A stretch of DNA of 34,463 nucleotides from an uncultured Muribaculaceae bacterium (lineage in GTDB: Bacteria; Bacteroidota; Bacteroidia; Bacteroidales; Muribaculaceae): assembly GCA_910579185.1 (NCBI GenBank), contig CAJTTG010000014.1, positions 1 through 34,463 on the forward strand, written 5' to 3'. Made by a program: the position numbers and the translations under genes. How positions within the stretch are numbered: position 1 is the first letter of the stretch; the number at the start of each line of letters is the position of its first letter. The notes beneath the pieces were generated by a model that did not search any database, had not been told where the DNA came from, and saw only the letters and a list, made by a program, of their open reading frames with translations. Shown here piece after piece: positions 1 through 7,153 of the stretch.

Positions 1-46
1 AACAAAATAATCTGCAAGTTAAAAGAGGTTAAAATAATTACGACGA

Positions 47-66
47 TGTTACAACAGAATGTAACA
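47..66. promoter_or_regulatory. Perfect dyad TGTTACA-N6-TGTAACA, possible operator
   Basis: The two 7-base arms (47-53 and 60-66) are exact reverse complements separated by 6 bases, and a third TGTTACA lies at 113-119. This geometry suits a dimeric DNA-binding protein. It lies about 255 bases upstream of the FKBP promoter, so it may serve a gene to the left. No regulator can be assigned, and AT-rich DNA gives some such matches by chance. Confidence 0.3.
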
Positions 67-320
67 GCAAGAAAAACAATGAGATAAAAGTTGCAAAGAA
101 ATGCGACAAAAATGTTACAAAATGTGCGTTTTGATGTTTCTGTGAGGACTTGTGGTGGATTATGGCAGTGGAAAATCCATGTATAGGTTGCAGGGTTGCA
201 ACTTTCGTCGGTGGCGATTGTTGTTTGGATTGGATTGATAAAGGTCGGTCGGGCATATACATAAATGATCATTTAATAATTTTTTTAGAAAAAAAGTACA
301 TGAGAGACCGAATTTTAATC

Positions 321-328
321 TAACTTTG
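321..328 (+). promoter_or_regulatory. -7 element (TAACTTTG) of the FKBP array promoter
   Basis: TAACTTTG is an exact match to the Bacteroidetes primary-sigma -7 consensus TAnnTTTG. No clear TTTG is seen about 20 bases upstream, so the -33 part is weak. The expected transcript start is near 335, which puts the possible TTG start at 326 outside the mRNA and supports ATG at 362 for the first gene. Confidence 0.6.
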
Positions 329-361
329 TACATGTCTAACAATAGTAAAGATAAATACATT

Positions 362-988
362 ATGGAAACAAAAGAACTTGACAGAATAAGCTATGCCCTT
401 GGTCTTAGCATGGGCAATAATTTCAAGGCCAGCGGAATTGAAAAAATTGATGTGGACGACTTCTCTGCAGGTGTCGCTGCGGTTTTCTCCGGTGAGAAAC
501 CTCGCATGACTTACGATGAGGCAAAAGCTGAGATCCAGAAATTCTTCACAGCAATGGAGGAACGTCAGCGTGAGGCTGCTGCCGCAATGGCAAAGGTCAA
601 TGCCGAGGCCGGCGAGTCATTCCTGAAAGAAAATGGGGCACGGGAGAATGTAAAGACCACGGCTTCCGGACTTCAGTATGAAGTTATCGAGGAGGGTACG
701 GGAGCATCTCCAAAACCCGGCGATGACGTTACCGTTCATTATACCGGCAAGCTGATCGACGGCACTGTGTTCGATAGCTCTGTAGAGCGTGGCGAACCTG
801 CCACCTTCGGCGTCACTCAGGTTATCCCCGGATGGGTTGAGGCATTGCAGATGATGAAAGAGGGCGGCAAATGGCGTCTGTTCATTCCTTCGGCTCTTGC
901 ATATGGTCCCAATGGTGCCGGTGGTGTGATCGGCCCGAACGCAACTCTTATTTTCGATGTTGAGCTGATCAAAGTTATTTCAAAATAA
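362..988 (+). CDS. FKBP-type peptidyl-prolyl cis-trans isomerase, cytosolic
   Basis: This 208-residue protein is expected to catalyse cis-trans isomerisation of Xaa-Pro bonds. Residues 1-95 form a helical FkpA/Mip-type N-terminal (dimerisation) domain and about 98-207 the FKBP domain. The active-site residues are all present: Y127 in VHYTGK, D138 in FDSS, VIPGW at 154-158, and the late AYG and IFDVEL motifs. There is no signal peptide, so unlike its neighbours it should stay in the cytoplasm. ATG 362 is chosen over TTG 326 because 326 lies inside the promoter -7 element. It is the first gene of the array and the most canonical copy. The specific client proteins are unknown. Confidence 0.93.
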   Translation: METKELDRISYALGLSMGNNFKASGIEKIDVDDFSAGVAAVFSGEKPRMTYDEAKAEIQKFFTAMEERQREAAAAMAKVNAEAGESFLKENGARENVKTTASGLQYEVIEEGTGASPKPGDDVTVHYTGKLIDGTVFDSSVERGEPATFGVTQVIPGWVEALQMMKEGGKWRLFIPSALAYGPNGAGGVIGPNATLIFDVELIKVISK

Positions 989-1009
989 GATTTGAAAAAA
1001 TATAGAAAT

Positions 1010-1870
1010 ATGTTTCGTAGGATAGTCCTTATTGTCTGTTGTCTGCTGGCGGTGGGCTCCGTTATGGGGCGTGACCGCGAGTTGTCGCGTCAGGAAAGCG
1101 ACTCTGTGTCGCATGCGCTTGCAACGCTCTGGGGAAACTATATCAAGACCAAGGCGCAGAAAGACGGCGCGGAGGTCAGCGCGGAATATATGCGTGGAGT
1201 GCAGGAAGCACTGAAGCTGTCGCAGGACAATGACGCTTATTTCCAGGGCTTGTCGGAGGGCGTGGTCATTGCACGTCGGATCCGTGATGTTGAAGCGCTG
1301 GGCGGATTTAAGGTCGATGTCGCTAAGCTGGCCTATGTGCTTTCTCGGATAGAAAAGGGACGACCTTCCGGATTCTCGGAGGCTTCCGCTGAACAATATC
1401 TGAACTTCCTGATGGCAAAAATTGCCAAAGAAAACCATCAGATCGAAGGATCTGCTGAGTATCTGCAGAAAGCTGCCGAACGCGAAGGCGTTGTCAAGAT
1501 GCCGTCGGGGCTTCTGTTCGAGGTACTGACGGAGGGAGAGGGTGACCAACCCGGTCCTAATGATCTTGTGCTTGTACGATATGCCGGACGACTGATCGAC
1601 GGCACTGAATTCAACTCTTCGGAAGAGGGTGAGGGCAGTACGTTTGAGGTTAGCAAGACCATTCCCGGATTCAGCGAAGGTTTGCAGCTGATGAAAAAAG
1701 GGGGCATCTATCGCCTGTATATCCCATCGGAAATCGGTTATGGCGTTGAAGGAGTCCCCGGAATTGTGCCGGGAGGAGCCGCAACGATCTTTGATGTGGA
1801 GCTTGTCGATCTCAGACATGCTGAAGCACCGCAAGCCGTTCCACAATCCTCGGTTGAAAAAGAAAATTAA
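1010..1870 (+). CDS. Exported FKBP-type isomerase paralogue (active-site D to N)
   Basis: This 286-residue protein has a hydrophobic signal peptide (residues about 1-20, likely type I cleavage after VMG), a helical N-terminal domain carrying the array's GLxxG motif, and a C-terminal FKBP domain. The FKBP motifs read VRYAGRLIDGTEFNSS, TIPGF, IGYG and IFDVEL. The usual active-site Asp of FDSS is Asn and the Trp of VIPGW is Phe, so isomerase activity may be reduced. It starts 21 bases after the cytosolic FKBP and is probably co-transcribed. ATG 1010 is preceded by an A-rich stretch typical of Bacteroidetes starts; TTG at 992 is a weaker alternative. Confidence 0.88.
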   Translation: MFRRIVLIVCCLLAVGSVMGRDRELSRQESDSVSHALATLWGNYIKTKAQKDGAEVSAEYMRGVQEALKLSQDNDAYFQGLSEGVVIARRIRDVEALGGFKVDVAKLAYVLSRIEKGRPSGFSEASAEQYLNFLMAKIAKENHQIEGSAEYLQKAAEREGVVKMPSGLLFEVLTEGEGDQPGPNDLVLVRYAGRLIDGTEFNSSEEGEGSTFEVSKTIPGFSEGLQLMKKGGIYRLYIPSEIGYGVEGVPGIVPGGAATIFDVELVDLRHAEAPQAVPQSSVEKEN

Positions 1871-1899
1871 TAACAAAACCAATCTGAATAGAACAGAAA

Positions 1900-2814
1900 A
1901 TGAAAAAAATGATTTTATGCGGTGCTATCGCCGCCATGACAATCGGATTTTCGGCATGTACAGGTAAAAGCGACGCGCCGAAAACTTATGGAGACTCACT
2001 TGCTTACTATCTTGGCCAGGCTCAGGGTATGGGTATCAACCAGCAGCTCGAGCGTATGCCCGAAGTTGCCGCCAATGTGGATAAGAAAGCATTCCTCGCA
2101 GGTGTCAAGACTGTTCTTGATGCTGATACGTCACTCCATGGCTATCTCGACGGCCTGTCGATGGGCGCACAGATGGCACAGCAGCTCAAGCAGTGGGAAG
2201 AAGCCGGCATCAGCGTTAACCGCGACATGCTTTTCGCTCAGCTTTCCGCAGGCCTTCTCGCTGACAGCGTGAATACAGAAGAACTTCAGAAAGTGAATGA
2301 AAAGATGGGTCCTCTCATGGAGAAGGCTTATCAGGCTGTGATGAACAAGCGCATGATTGATCAGGAGAACGCCGCCAAGGCTGCTGCCGAGAAATTCGAG
2401 AGCAACAAGAAAGCCGGTGCTGAATATGTCAAGAACCTCATGGCTAAGGATAAAGCAGTGAAAGTTACTGATTCAGGCCTTGCTTACAAGGTTGTCAAGA
2501 TGGGCGAAGGAGCTGTTGCGAAAGAAGGCGACAAGATCCCCGTTGTCTACACCGGAAAGCTGATTGACGGAACCGAATTCGACAGCTCAAAAGGTCAGCC
2601 TGTTGAATTCCGCACAAATGGTGTGATCCCCGGCTTTGCAGAGGCATTGACCACATTCCCGTCCGGAACTAAGGTTATTCTTTATATCCCTGAAAATCTT
2701 GGATACGGTCAGCAGGGTACGCCAAACATCGCTCCCGGATCGACCCTTGTGTTCGATATGGAAATCGGTGAGGCTGTAGCTCCTGAAGCTCCCAAAGCTG
2801 AGGCTGCAAAATAA
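1900..2814 (+). CDS. FKBP-type isomerase lipoprotein
   Basis: A 304-residue predicted lipoprotein with lipobox FSAC (Cys20). The residues after Cys (TGKSDAPK) lack the acidic surface-export signal of Bacteroidetes, so a periplasm-facing location is inferred. The N-terminal helical domain includes a YGDSLAYYLG segment and the GYLDGLSMG motif shared across the array. The C-terminal FKBP domain is well kept (VVYTGKLIDGTEFDSS, VIPGF, LGYGQQG, VFDMEI), so it should be active. The tail is rich in Ala, Pro and Glu. It follows the previous paralogue by 29 bases and is followed by a hairpin. Confidence 0.92.
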   Translation: MKKMILCGAIAAMTIGFSACTGKSDAPKTYGDSLAYYLGQAQGMGINQQLERMPEVAANVDKKAFLAGVKTVLDADTSLHGYLDGLSMGAQMAQQLKQWEEAGISVNRDMLFAQLSAGLLADSVNTEELQKVNEKMGPLMEKAYQAVMNKRMIDQENAAKAAAEKFESNKKAGAEYVKNLMAKDKAVKVTDSGLAYKVVKMGEGAVAKEGDKIPVVYTGKLIDGTEFDSSKGQPVEFRTNGVIPGFAEALTTFPSGTKVILYIPENLGYGQQGTPNIAPGSTLVFDMEIGEAVAPEAPKAEAAK

Positions 2815-2845
2815 ATCCGATTGCAAACGTAGAAACGCAACATAT

Positions 2846-2883
2846 AGTGCTGCAACCGCTTGTCAAAAGCCGGTTGCGGCACT
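2846..2883 (+). terminator. Hairpin between FKBP lipoprotein and sirtuin genes
   Basis: A 13-bp stem (2846-2858 with 2871-2883, one T-G wobble) can be drawn, with an alternative inner GCTT/AAGC pairing. No clear T tract follows, so it may be a weak or partial terminator, or an RNA stabiliser trimming expression of downstream genes, rather than the end of the operon. Confidence 0.4.
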
Positions 2884-2904
2884 GAATGTTAAAAAATACA
2901 CGCT

Positions 2905-3615
2905 ATGATACGCAAACCGCATATTGTCATCCTGACGGGAGCCGGTATGAGCGCAGAGAGTGGTATATCCACATTCCGCGACAGCGGTGGCCTCTGGGAC
3001 AAATATCCCGTTATGGAGGTTGCCAGTGCCGACGGATTCCGTCGCAATCCGGCTCTGATCCATGAATTCTATAATACTCGCCGCCGGGAACTGCTTAGTG
3101 CCGAACCCAATGCCGGGCATAAGGCTATTGCGGCACTTGAAAAATGGTACGATGTAGATGTGATCACCCAGAATGTCGATAACCTGCATGAACGTGGCGG
3201 CAGTAGCCGTGTGCTCCATCTCCACGGGGAGCTGATGAAAGTGCGTTCCATGACGCATCCCGAACGCGTGTATGAGCTGACGGCGGACAACATTGAGACA
3301 ACTATGGATACCCGTGATGCTTACGGCGATCCGGTGCGTCCCCACATTGTGTTTTTCCAGGAAGCTGTGCCGAACATAGAGCCGGCGGTCGAGCTTATGG
3401 AGCAGGCAGACATTGTGGTGATTATCGGAACGTCGATGGCTGTGTATCCGGCGGCAGGGCTGGTGAACTATGCACGCCGTGGAGTGCCGGTCTATTATAT
3501 TGATCCGAATCCGGCAGCTGTCCCCGACAGAATAACGGTCTTGCCTATGACTGCAACTGCCGGCATGGAGAAATTGACCGAGATTCTTAACCCAGAAAAC
3601 CAGATCAAACAATGA
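2905..3615 (+). CDS. SIR2-family NAD-dependent protein deacylase (CobB-like, no zinc cysteines)
   Basis: Sirtuins remove acyl groups from lysines using NAD+, giving nicotinamide and O-acyl-ADP-ribose. The Rossmann-type NAD site is clear (GAGMSAESGISTFRDSGG, residues 12-29), as are TQNVDNLH (88-95) and the catalytic His107 in LHLHGEL. Y56 and R59 (FYNTRR) match the YxxR signature of class III sirtuins such as E. coli CobB and SIRT5, suggesting succinyl or malonyl removal besides acetyl. The 236-residue protein has no cysteine at all, so the four-Cys zinc site of typical sirtuins is missing. Its stop overlaps the ATG of the next FKBP gene, implying translational coupling. Substrates are unknown. 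Confidence 0.93.
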   Translation: MIRKPHIVILTGAGMSAESGISTFRDSGGLWDKYPVMEVASADGFRRNPALIHEFYNTRRRELLSAEPNAGHKAIAALEKWYDVDVITQNVDNLHERGGSSRVLHLHGELMKVRSMTHPERVYELTADNIETTMDTRDAYGDPVRPHIVFFQEAVPNIEPAVELMEQADIVVIIGTSMAVYPAAGLVNYARRGVPVYYIDPNPAAVPDRITVLPMTATAGMEKLTEILNPENQIKQ

Positions 3616-4490
3616 AAAAGATAATAATAAGTTCGATTGTAGCAGTGGTCGGTATGGTAGGCGCGCATGCGGAAAAGCCTGTCAGCAATGCCGACTCGCT
3701 GGGCTATATCCTCGGCGCAAGCCAGGGCGCGGGTTTTCGCCGCGACGTGTCGGATAAATATAACGACAAAGAGTCCAAGACCTATCGCAAGGCCTTTATG
3801 AAAGGACTTAAGGATGCCGTTCTTGCTGATACGGTAATGACCGGTTACAGTGACGGTCTTACCATGGGTCTGACATTCCTGAAAGAGTTCAAGCGTATGA
3901 ACGAAGTGGACAAGCCGGCCAACATAGACCTGTTTGTCAAGACTCTTGAAGAGTACTATATGGGAGAACCAGTCAGCGATGAGAAATTTCAGGAACTGCT
4001 CGATCAGATGCGCACAATGATGGATCCCGTTTTTGCGGCCTATCGTCAACGTCAGGAGCGCGTTCAGGCGGAAGAGCAATCGCGTCAGCAGGCTATAGTT
4101 GATGCCAATCTTGCTGCTGGAAAGAAATTTATCGAAAATCTCAAAGCGACGGATAAAGATGTGGTCACTACACCCTCCGGCCTCGTGTATAAGGTTCTCA
4201 AAGAGGGTGAAGGTCCTAAAATCGGCCAACGCGATAGCGCTGTTTTGAACTACTCCGGCAAGCTTGTGACCGGCAAGCAGTTCGATGCCAACCAGTCGGT
4301 CAAGATGTCGCCTATGGGTGTGATCAAAGGCTTTGGCGAAGGTCTGCAACTGATGAGCAAGGGTGCCCACTATATACTCTATATTCCGGCCGACCTTGCC
4401 TACGGAATGCAGGGCCCACCCGTGATAGGCCCGGCGCAGACCCTGATCTTCGATGTGGAGATTCTGGATATTATCCCTGAAAAAAAATAG
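3612..4490 (+). CDS. Exported FKBP-type isomerase paralogue, coupled to sirtuin
   Basis: A 292-residue protein with a type I signal peptide (cleavage likely after AHA, about residue 20), an N-terminal helical domain with the GYSDGLTMG motif, a charged Arg/Gln/Glu-rich linker helix, and an FKBP domain. The motifs are diverged but mostly kept: LNYSGKLVTGKQFDAN, VIKGF (Pro to Lys in VIPG), LAYGMQG and IFDVEI. The start ATG overlaps the sirtuin stop (ATGA), so the two are made from one message. It is probably an active periplasmic isomerase or chaperone; the client is unknown. Confidence 0.9.
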   Translation: MKKIIISSIVAVVGMVGAHAEKPVSNADSLGYILGASQGAGFRRDVSDKYNDKESKTYRKAFMKGLKDAVLADTVMTGYSDGLTMGLTFLKEFKRMNEVDKPANIDLFVKTLEEYYMGEPVSDEKFQELLDQMRTMMDPVFAAYRQRQERVQAEEQSRQQAIVDANLAAGKKFIENLKATDKDVVTTPSGLVYKVLKEGEGPKIGQRDSAVLNYSGKLVTGKQFDANQSVKMSPMGVIKGFGEGLQLMSKGAHYILYIPADLAYGMQGPPVIGPAQTLIFDVEILDIIPEKK

Positions 4491-4529
4491 ATCAAGTAAA
4501 AACAAATCAATAGAAAAAAGATAAACAAA

Positions 4530-5429
4530 ATGCTTAAAAAAACAATCTTTGGCGGATGCGCGGCTATAGCCTGCGTCATAGCCGTTTCTTGCTCGGGTGG
4601 AGATAATTCGTCGATGCCCAAAACCGAGACCCCTAAAACATTTGCTGATTCCATCGCCATGTACACAGGTATCTGTGATGGTGCGGAACTTCTCAATAAT
4701 ATGGAGAAATGGCCAGACGAAGAGAAGGCTAAATTCGATAAGGAGAAGTTTCTTCAGGGTGTGAAGACCATTCTTTTGGCTGACACTTCGGAATCATTCC
4801 GTCAGGGTATGGCGATCGCCTCCAATTATGTCCAGATGATGGATATGGCCAAAGCTGCCGGTGTCGATGTCAACCGCGAGATGTTCCTCGCCTATCTGGC
4901 ACAGACAATGAACAATGAGAAAATGTCGGATGAGGACCTGACAAAATATAAAGATGCTTATCAGAGCCTTGGCTCGCGTCTGAATGATAAAATCTCGGAA
5001 TATCAGATCGAGCAGCAGGCCAAAGCGCAGGTGATGATGGGCAAGATGTATGAGGCTAATGTAGCTGCCGGCAAGCAGTATGTCGACAGTGTGAAAGCAG
5101 CCGATTCTGCTGTGAAGACAACAGCTTCTGGTTTAAGTTACAAGATTATCAAAGAGGGTAACGGAAAAGTGGCGAAAGCCGGCGAAACCGCCAATGTGAT
5201 CATAGAAGGCAAGCTGATCGACGGAACCGTGTTCATGTCGAGCAACGGCCAGGTGGCTCCGTTCCCTGTTGATGATCTTTTCCCCGGAATGACAGAGGCA
5301 CTCACAACCTTCCCTGTCGGAACTCGTGTGATGCTCTATATTCCTCAGGAACTTGCTTACGGGCAGCAGGGCAACCAGAGTATCCAACCGGGTCAGACTC
5401 TTGTGTTCGATGTTGAGATAGTTGATTGA
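4530..5429 (+). CDS. FKBP-like lipoprotein with altered active site
   Basis: A 299-residue lipoprotein (lipobox AVSC, Cys21) with the same N-terminal helical domain and C-terminal FKBP fold as its neighbours. Key catalytic positions are changed: the Tyr of HYTG is Ile (NVIIEGKLIDGT), the Asp of FDSS is Met (FMSS), and VIPGW reads LFPGM. The late motifs LAYGQQG and VFDVEI remain, so the fold is likely intact. I infer weak or no isomerase activity and a binding or chaperone role, which needs an assay. It begins 39 bases after the previous gene. Confidence 0.88.
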   Translation: MLKKTIFGGCAAIACVIAVSCSGGDNSSMPKTETPKTFADSIAMYTGICDGAELLNNMEKWPDEEKAKFDKEKFLQGVKTILLADTSESFRQGMAIASNYVQMMDMAKAAGVDVNREMFLAYLAQTMNNEKMSDEDLTKYKDAYQSLGSRLNDKISEYQIEQQAKAQVMMGKMYEANVAAGKQYVDSVKAADSAVKTTASGLSYKIIKEGNGKVAKAGETANVIIEGKLIDGTVFMSSNGQVAPFPVDDLFPGMTEALTTFPVGTRVMLYIPQELAYGQQGNQSIQPGQTLVFDVEIVD

Positions 5430-5460
5430 CGGTAGAACGTTAGTCTGTATGTCAGTGAAA

Positions 5461-6360
5461 ATGAAATATCTCGCATCAGTTCTGCTTTCGGGTGTTCTAC
5501 TGACCGGTTGCAGCAGCCATGGCGGTTCTGATCAAGCATCAGGCGATACACTCTCAGCTGTTACGTTCTCTGATTCGTTGTCGGAAGCGTATGGCCGGGT
5601 TGTGGGTGCGCAGCTCAACATGAGTTTCGCGTCGCTTCCGGCCGATAAGGAGCAGGCGTTTGACCGCAAGGCCTTCCTGGCCGGTGTCAGAAACGCCCTG
5701 ATGCTCGATGCAACGGAACCGGGTGTGATAGATGGTCTGTGGCGCGGCGTGGAACTCGCCGAGCAGCTTGACTATTATGATGCCGTCGGAATCCGTCTTG
5801 ACCGCAAGAAAGTGGCATCGTCGTTCGGAGATGGGCTTAATGCACCGTCGGTCGATACGGTGGCATATAATTCGGCTCAGGATACCTACGACAGAATGAT
5901 GACCTCGGTCCAGCATCTGATCCTTGAGAAGATGCGCGAGGACCGCCGACAGCAGATGATGCTTGCCCAGAAGCGACGTAATGCCAATATAGAGCTTGCC
6001 CACAGCTATGTGGAAAAGCTTCAGGCAGAAGATCCGTCCGTTGTCAAAACCGAGACAGGACTGTTTTACAAAATCCTGAAGAACGGCACAGGAGCGCGTC
6101 CGCGCAAGGGCGCGTCAGTCGAGGTGAGCTATACGATATCCACTCTTGAAGGCCATCTCGTGGATTCCTCGCGAGGCGAGGCTGTTCCGGTTGAGATCGG
6201 AGGCTCCACAATCCAGGGGCTTCAGGAGGGGCTTCCTCTGATGCCGGAGGGGTCAAAGTACAGATTTTTCGTCCCTTCACATCTCGGCTTTGTCCGCACC
6301 ACACCGGGTGTAGAGCCCGGAGAGATGCTCGTGATTGATGTTGAACTTGTCAAAGTGTAG
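5461..6360 (+). CDS. Degenerate FKBP-like lipoprotein
   Basis: A 299-residue lipoprotein with lipobox LTGC (Cys17 from this start). ATG 5461 gives a compact signal peptide after an A-rich stretch; ATG 5449 in the same frame is possible. The N-terminal domain has the DGLWRGVEL version of the shared motif, and residues 150-180 form a charged helix. The FKBP domain is the most diverged in the array: VSYTISTLEGHLVDSS, TIQGL in place of VIPGW, LGFV in place of AYG, and VIDVEL for IFDVEL. Most pocket residues are replaced, so a non-catalytic role is likely. It is followed directly (5 bases) by the domain-only paralogue. Confidence 0.86.
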   Translation: MKYLASVLLSGVLLTGCSSHGGSDQASGDTLSAVTFSDSLSEAYGRVVGAQLNMSFASLPADKEQAFDRKAFLAGVRNALMLDATEPGVIDGLWRGVELAEQLDYYDAVGIRLDRKKVASSFGDGLNAPSVDTVAYNSAQDTYDRMMTSVQHLILEKMREDRRQQMMLAQKRRNANIELAHSYVEKLQAEDPSVVKTETGLFYKILKNGTGARPRKGASVEVSYTISTLEGHLVDSSRGEAVPVEIGGSTIQGLQEGLPLMPEGSKYRFFVPSHLGFVRTTPGVEPGEMLVIDVELVKV

Positions 6361-6365
6361 CTATT

Positions 6366-6875
6366 ATGAAACAGCTGATAACTATATTTGCAGGACTCTC
6401 GATTGTGATGCTTGCCGTTGGGTGTTCTTCCGGTAGTGGTTCCGACGCTGCAGGTGCTGATTCGGCATCTATGGACTCCGTTCCGCAGTTTGTCACAGCC
6501 GCGGAGGCAGATACCCTTGCCTATTGTGTGGGTTATCTCAATGGCAGCGATGTCAATGTTGAAAGAATCCGCCTGCAGGAGGAGGGAGAGCCCAATTCCG
6601 CATATTCAGCAGAAGCCTATATGAAAGGTTTTTCGACGGCCATGAATGCCGACGAAGCATCTGCCGGATATACACAGGGTGTTCAGGCAGCCCGGGAGAT
6701 CATTTTCAAGATCGAGGAGCTGCGCGGCTATGGCGTGGAGATCAACCGCGAGCTGCTTTACAAGGCACTTGAGCAGGAATTCTCGTCCGACTCTGTGGCT
6801 ATGCCACACATGCAGGAGCTCAACAGCGCATACAATCAATTGCTTCAAAGGGCCTACGACATGAATCCACGCTGA
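6366..6875 (+). CDS. Lipoprotein with FKBP-array N-terminal domain only
   Basis: A 169-residue lipoprotein (lipobox AVGC, Cys20). After a Ser/Gly/Ala-rich linker it shows the same N-terminal helical domain as its upstream neighbours: an ADTLAYCVGYLNG segment, YMKGFSTAMNAD, GYTQGVQAA, and an EINRELLYKALEQEF helix. It ends where the FKBP domain would begin. No FKBP motif is found in the 257 bases that follow, which instead hold a hairpin and the rsmH promoter, so this looks like a real short protein rather than a fresh frameshift. It could form mixed dimers with the full-length paralogues; that is inference. Confidence 0.82.
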   Translation: MKQLITIFAGLSIVMLAVGCSSGSGSDAAGADSASMDSVPQFVTAAEADTLAYCVGYLNGSDVNVERIRLQEEGEPNSAYSAEAYMKGFSTAMNADEASAGYTQGVQAAREIIFKIEELRGYGVEINRELLYKALEQEFSSDSVAMPHMQELNSAYNQLLQRAYDMNPR

Positions 6876-6897
6876 TAAAACAGCGATAAAGTATTGA

Positions 6898-6937
6898 ATT
6901 ATGCGGCGTTACGATCAAATGCGTGACGCCGCATAAT
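6898..6937 (+). terminator. Hairpin ending the FKBP array
   Basis: A 16-bp GC-rich stem (6898-6913 with 6922-6937, one T-G wobble) with an 8-base loop lies 22 bases after the last gene of the array. The downstream bases (CTATTCTG) are only modestly T-rich. It separates the array from the dcw promoter. Confidence 0.6.
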
Positions 6938-7067
6938 CTATTCTGTAGCGCCGTTGATATTTACAATTGCAAACGAACGCCTTTTGGTCTAATATGTCTA
7001 AGAATCAGCCTTAAACCACAATGTTGATAACTTCCGGCTAAAAAGTGGCGAAAAAACAGAGTTTAAA

Positions 7068-7100
7068 TTTGTAAACTTCGGTCAAAAATCCGTAACTTTA
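7068..7100 (+). promoter_or_regulatory. Promoter of the dcw cluster
   Basis: TTTG (7068-7071), 21 bases, then TAACTTTA (7093-7100) fits the Bacteroidetes -33/-7 pattern with one mismatch in the last base. Transcription would start near 7107, leaving a leader of about 47 bases before ATG 7154. This position is where mraZ and its operator would be found in many bacteria, but no mraZ is present. Confidence 0.6.
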
Positions 7101-7153
7101 CTGCGATATATAAATTGCCTGAATAGTATAGATTGGAAACTGCACAACACACT

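Larger units (their letters stand above)
1..361. other. AT-rich intergenic region at left edge
   Basis: I see no convincing gene in this stretch. An open frame on the minus strand (38-262) has low-complexity composition and no recognisable domain, so I treat it as chance. The region holds a 20-bp dyad (47-66), an extra copy of its half-site (113-119), a short inverted repeat GTTGCA/TGCAAC (187-192 and 197-202), and the promoter -7 element of the first FKBP gene. It may also carry the promoter of a divergent gene beyond the left edge, but I found no clear minus-strand TAnnTTTG match. Confidence 0.6.

Noticed and set aside
38..262. Open frame on the minus strand in the left intergenic region
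   Set aside because: Low-complexity translation, no domain, no start context, and it overlaps the dyad region.
326..361. Longer start (TTG 326) for the first FKBP gene
   Set aside because: The codon is part of the TAACTTTG promoter element and would not be transcribed; ATG 362 fits the family start.
980..1882. Long minus-strand open frame opposite the second FKBP gene
   Set aside because: It mirrors the coding frame of a clear FKBP gene and has no recognisable domain; a shadow of the GC-rich codon pattern. Similar long antisense frames at 3495-4505, 11044-11979 and 20912-22141 were rejected for the same reason.
721..5240. Repeated DNA around the KLIDGT motif in the FKBP genes as a mobile or recombination repeat
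   Set aside because: The repeats are short and explained by conserved protein sequence in paralogues; no target-site duplications or transposase.
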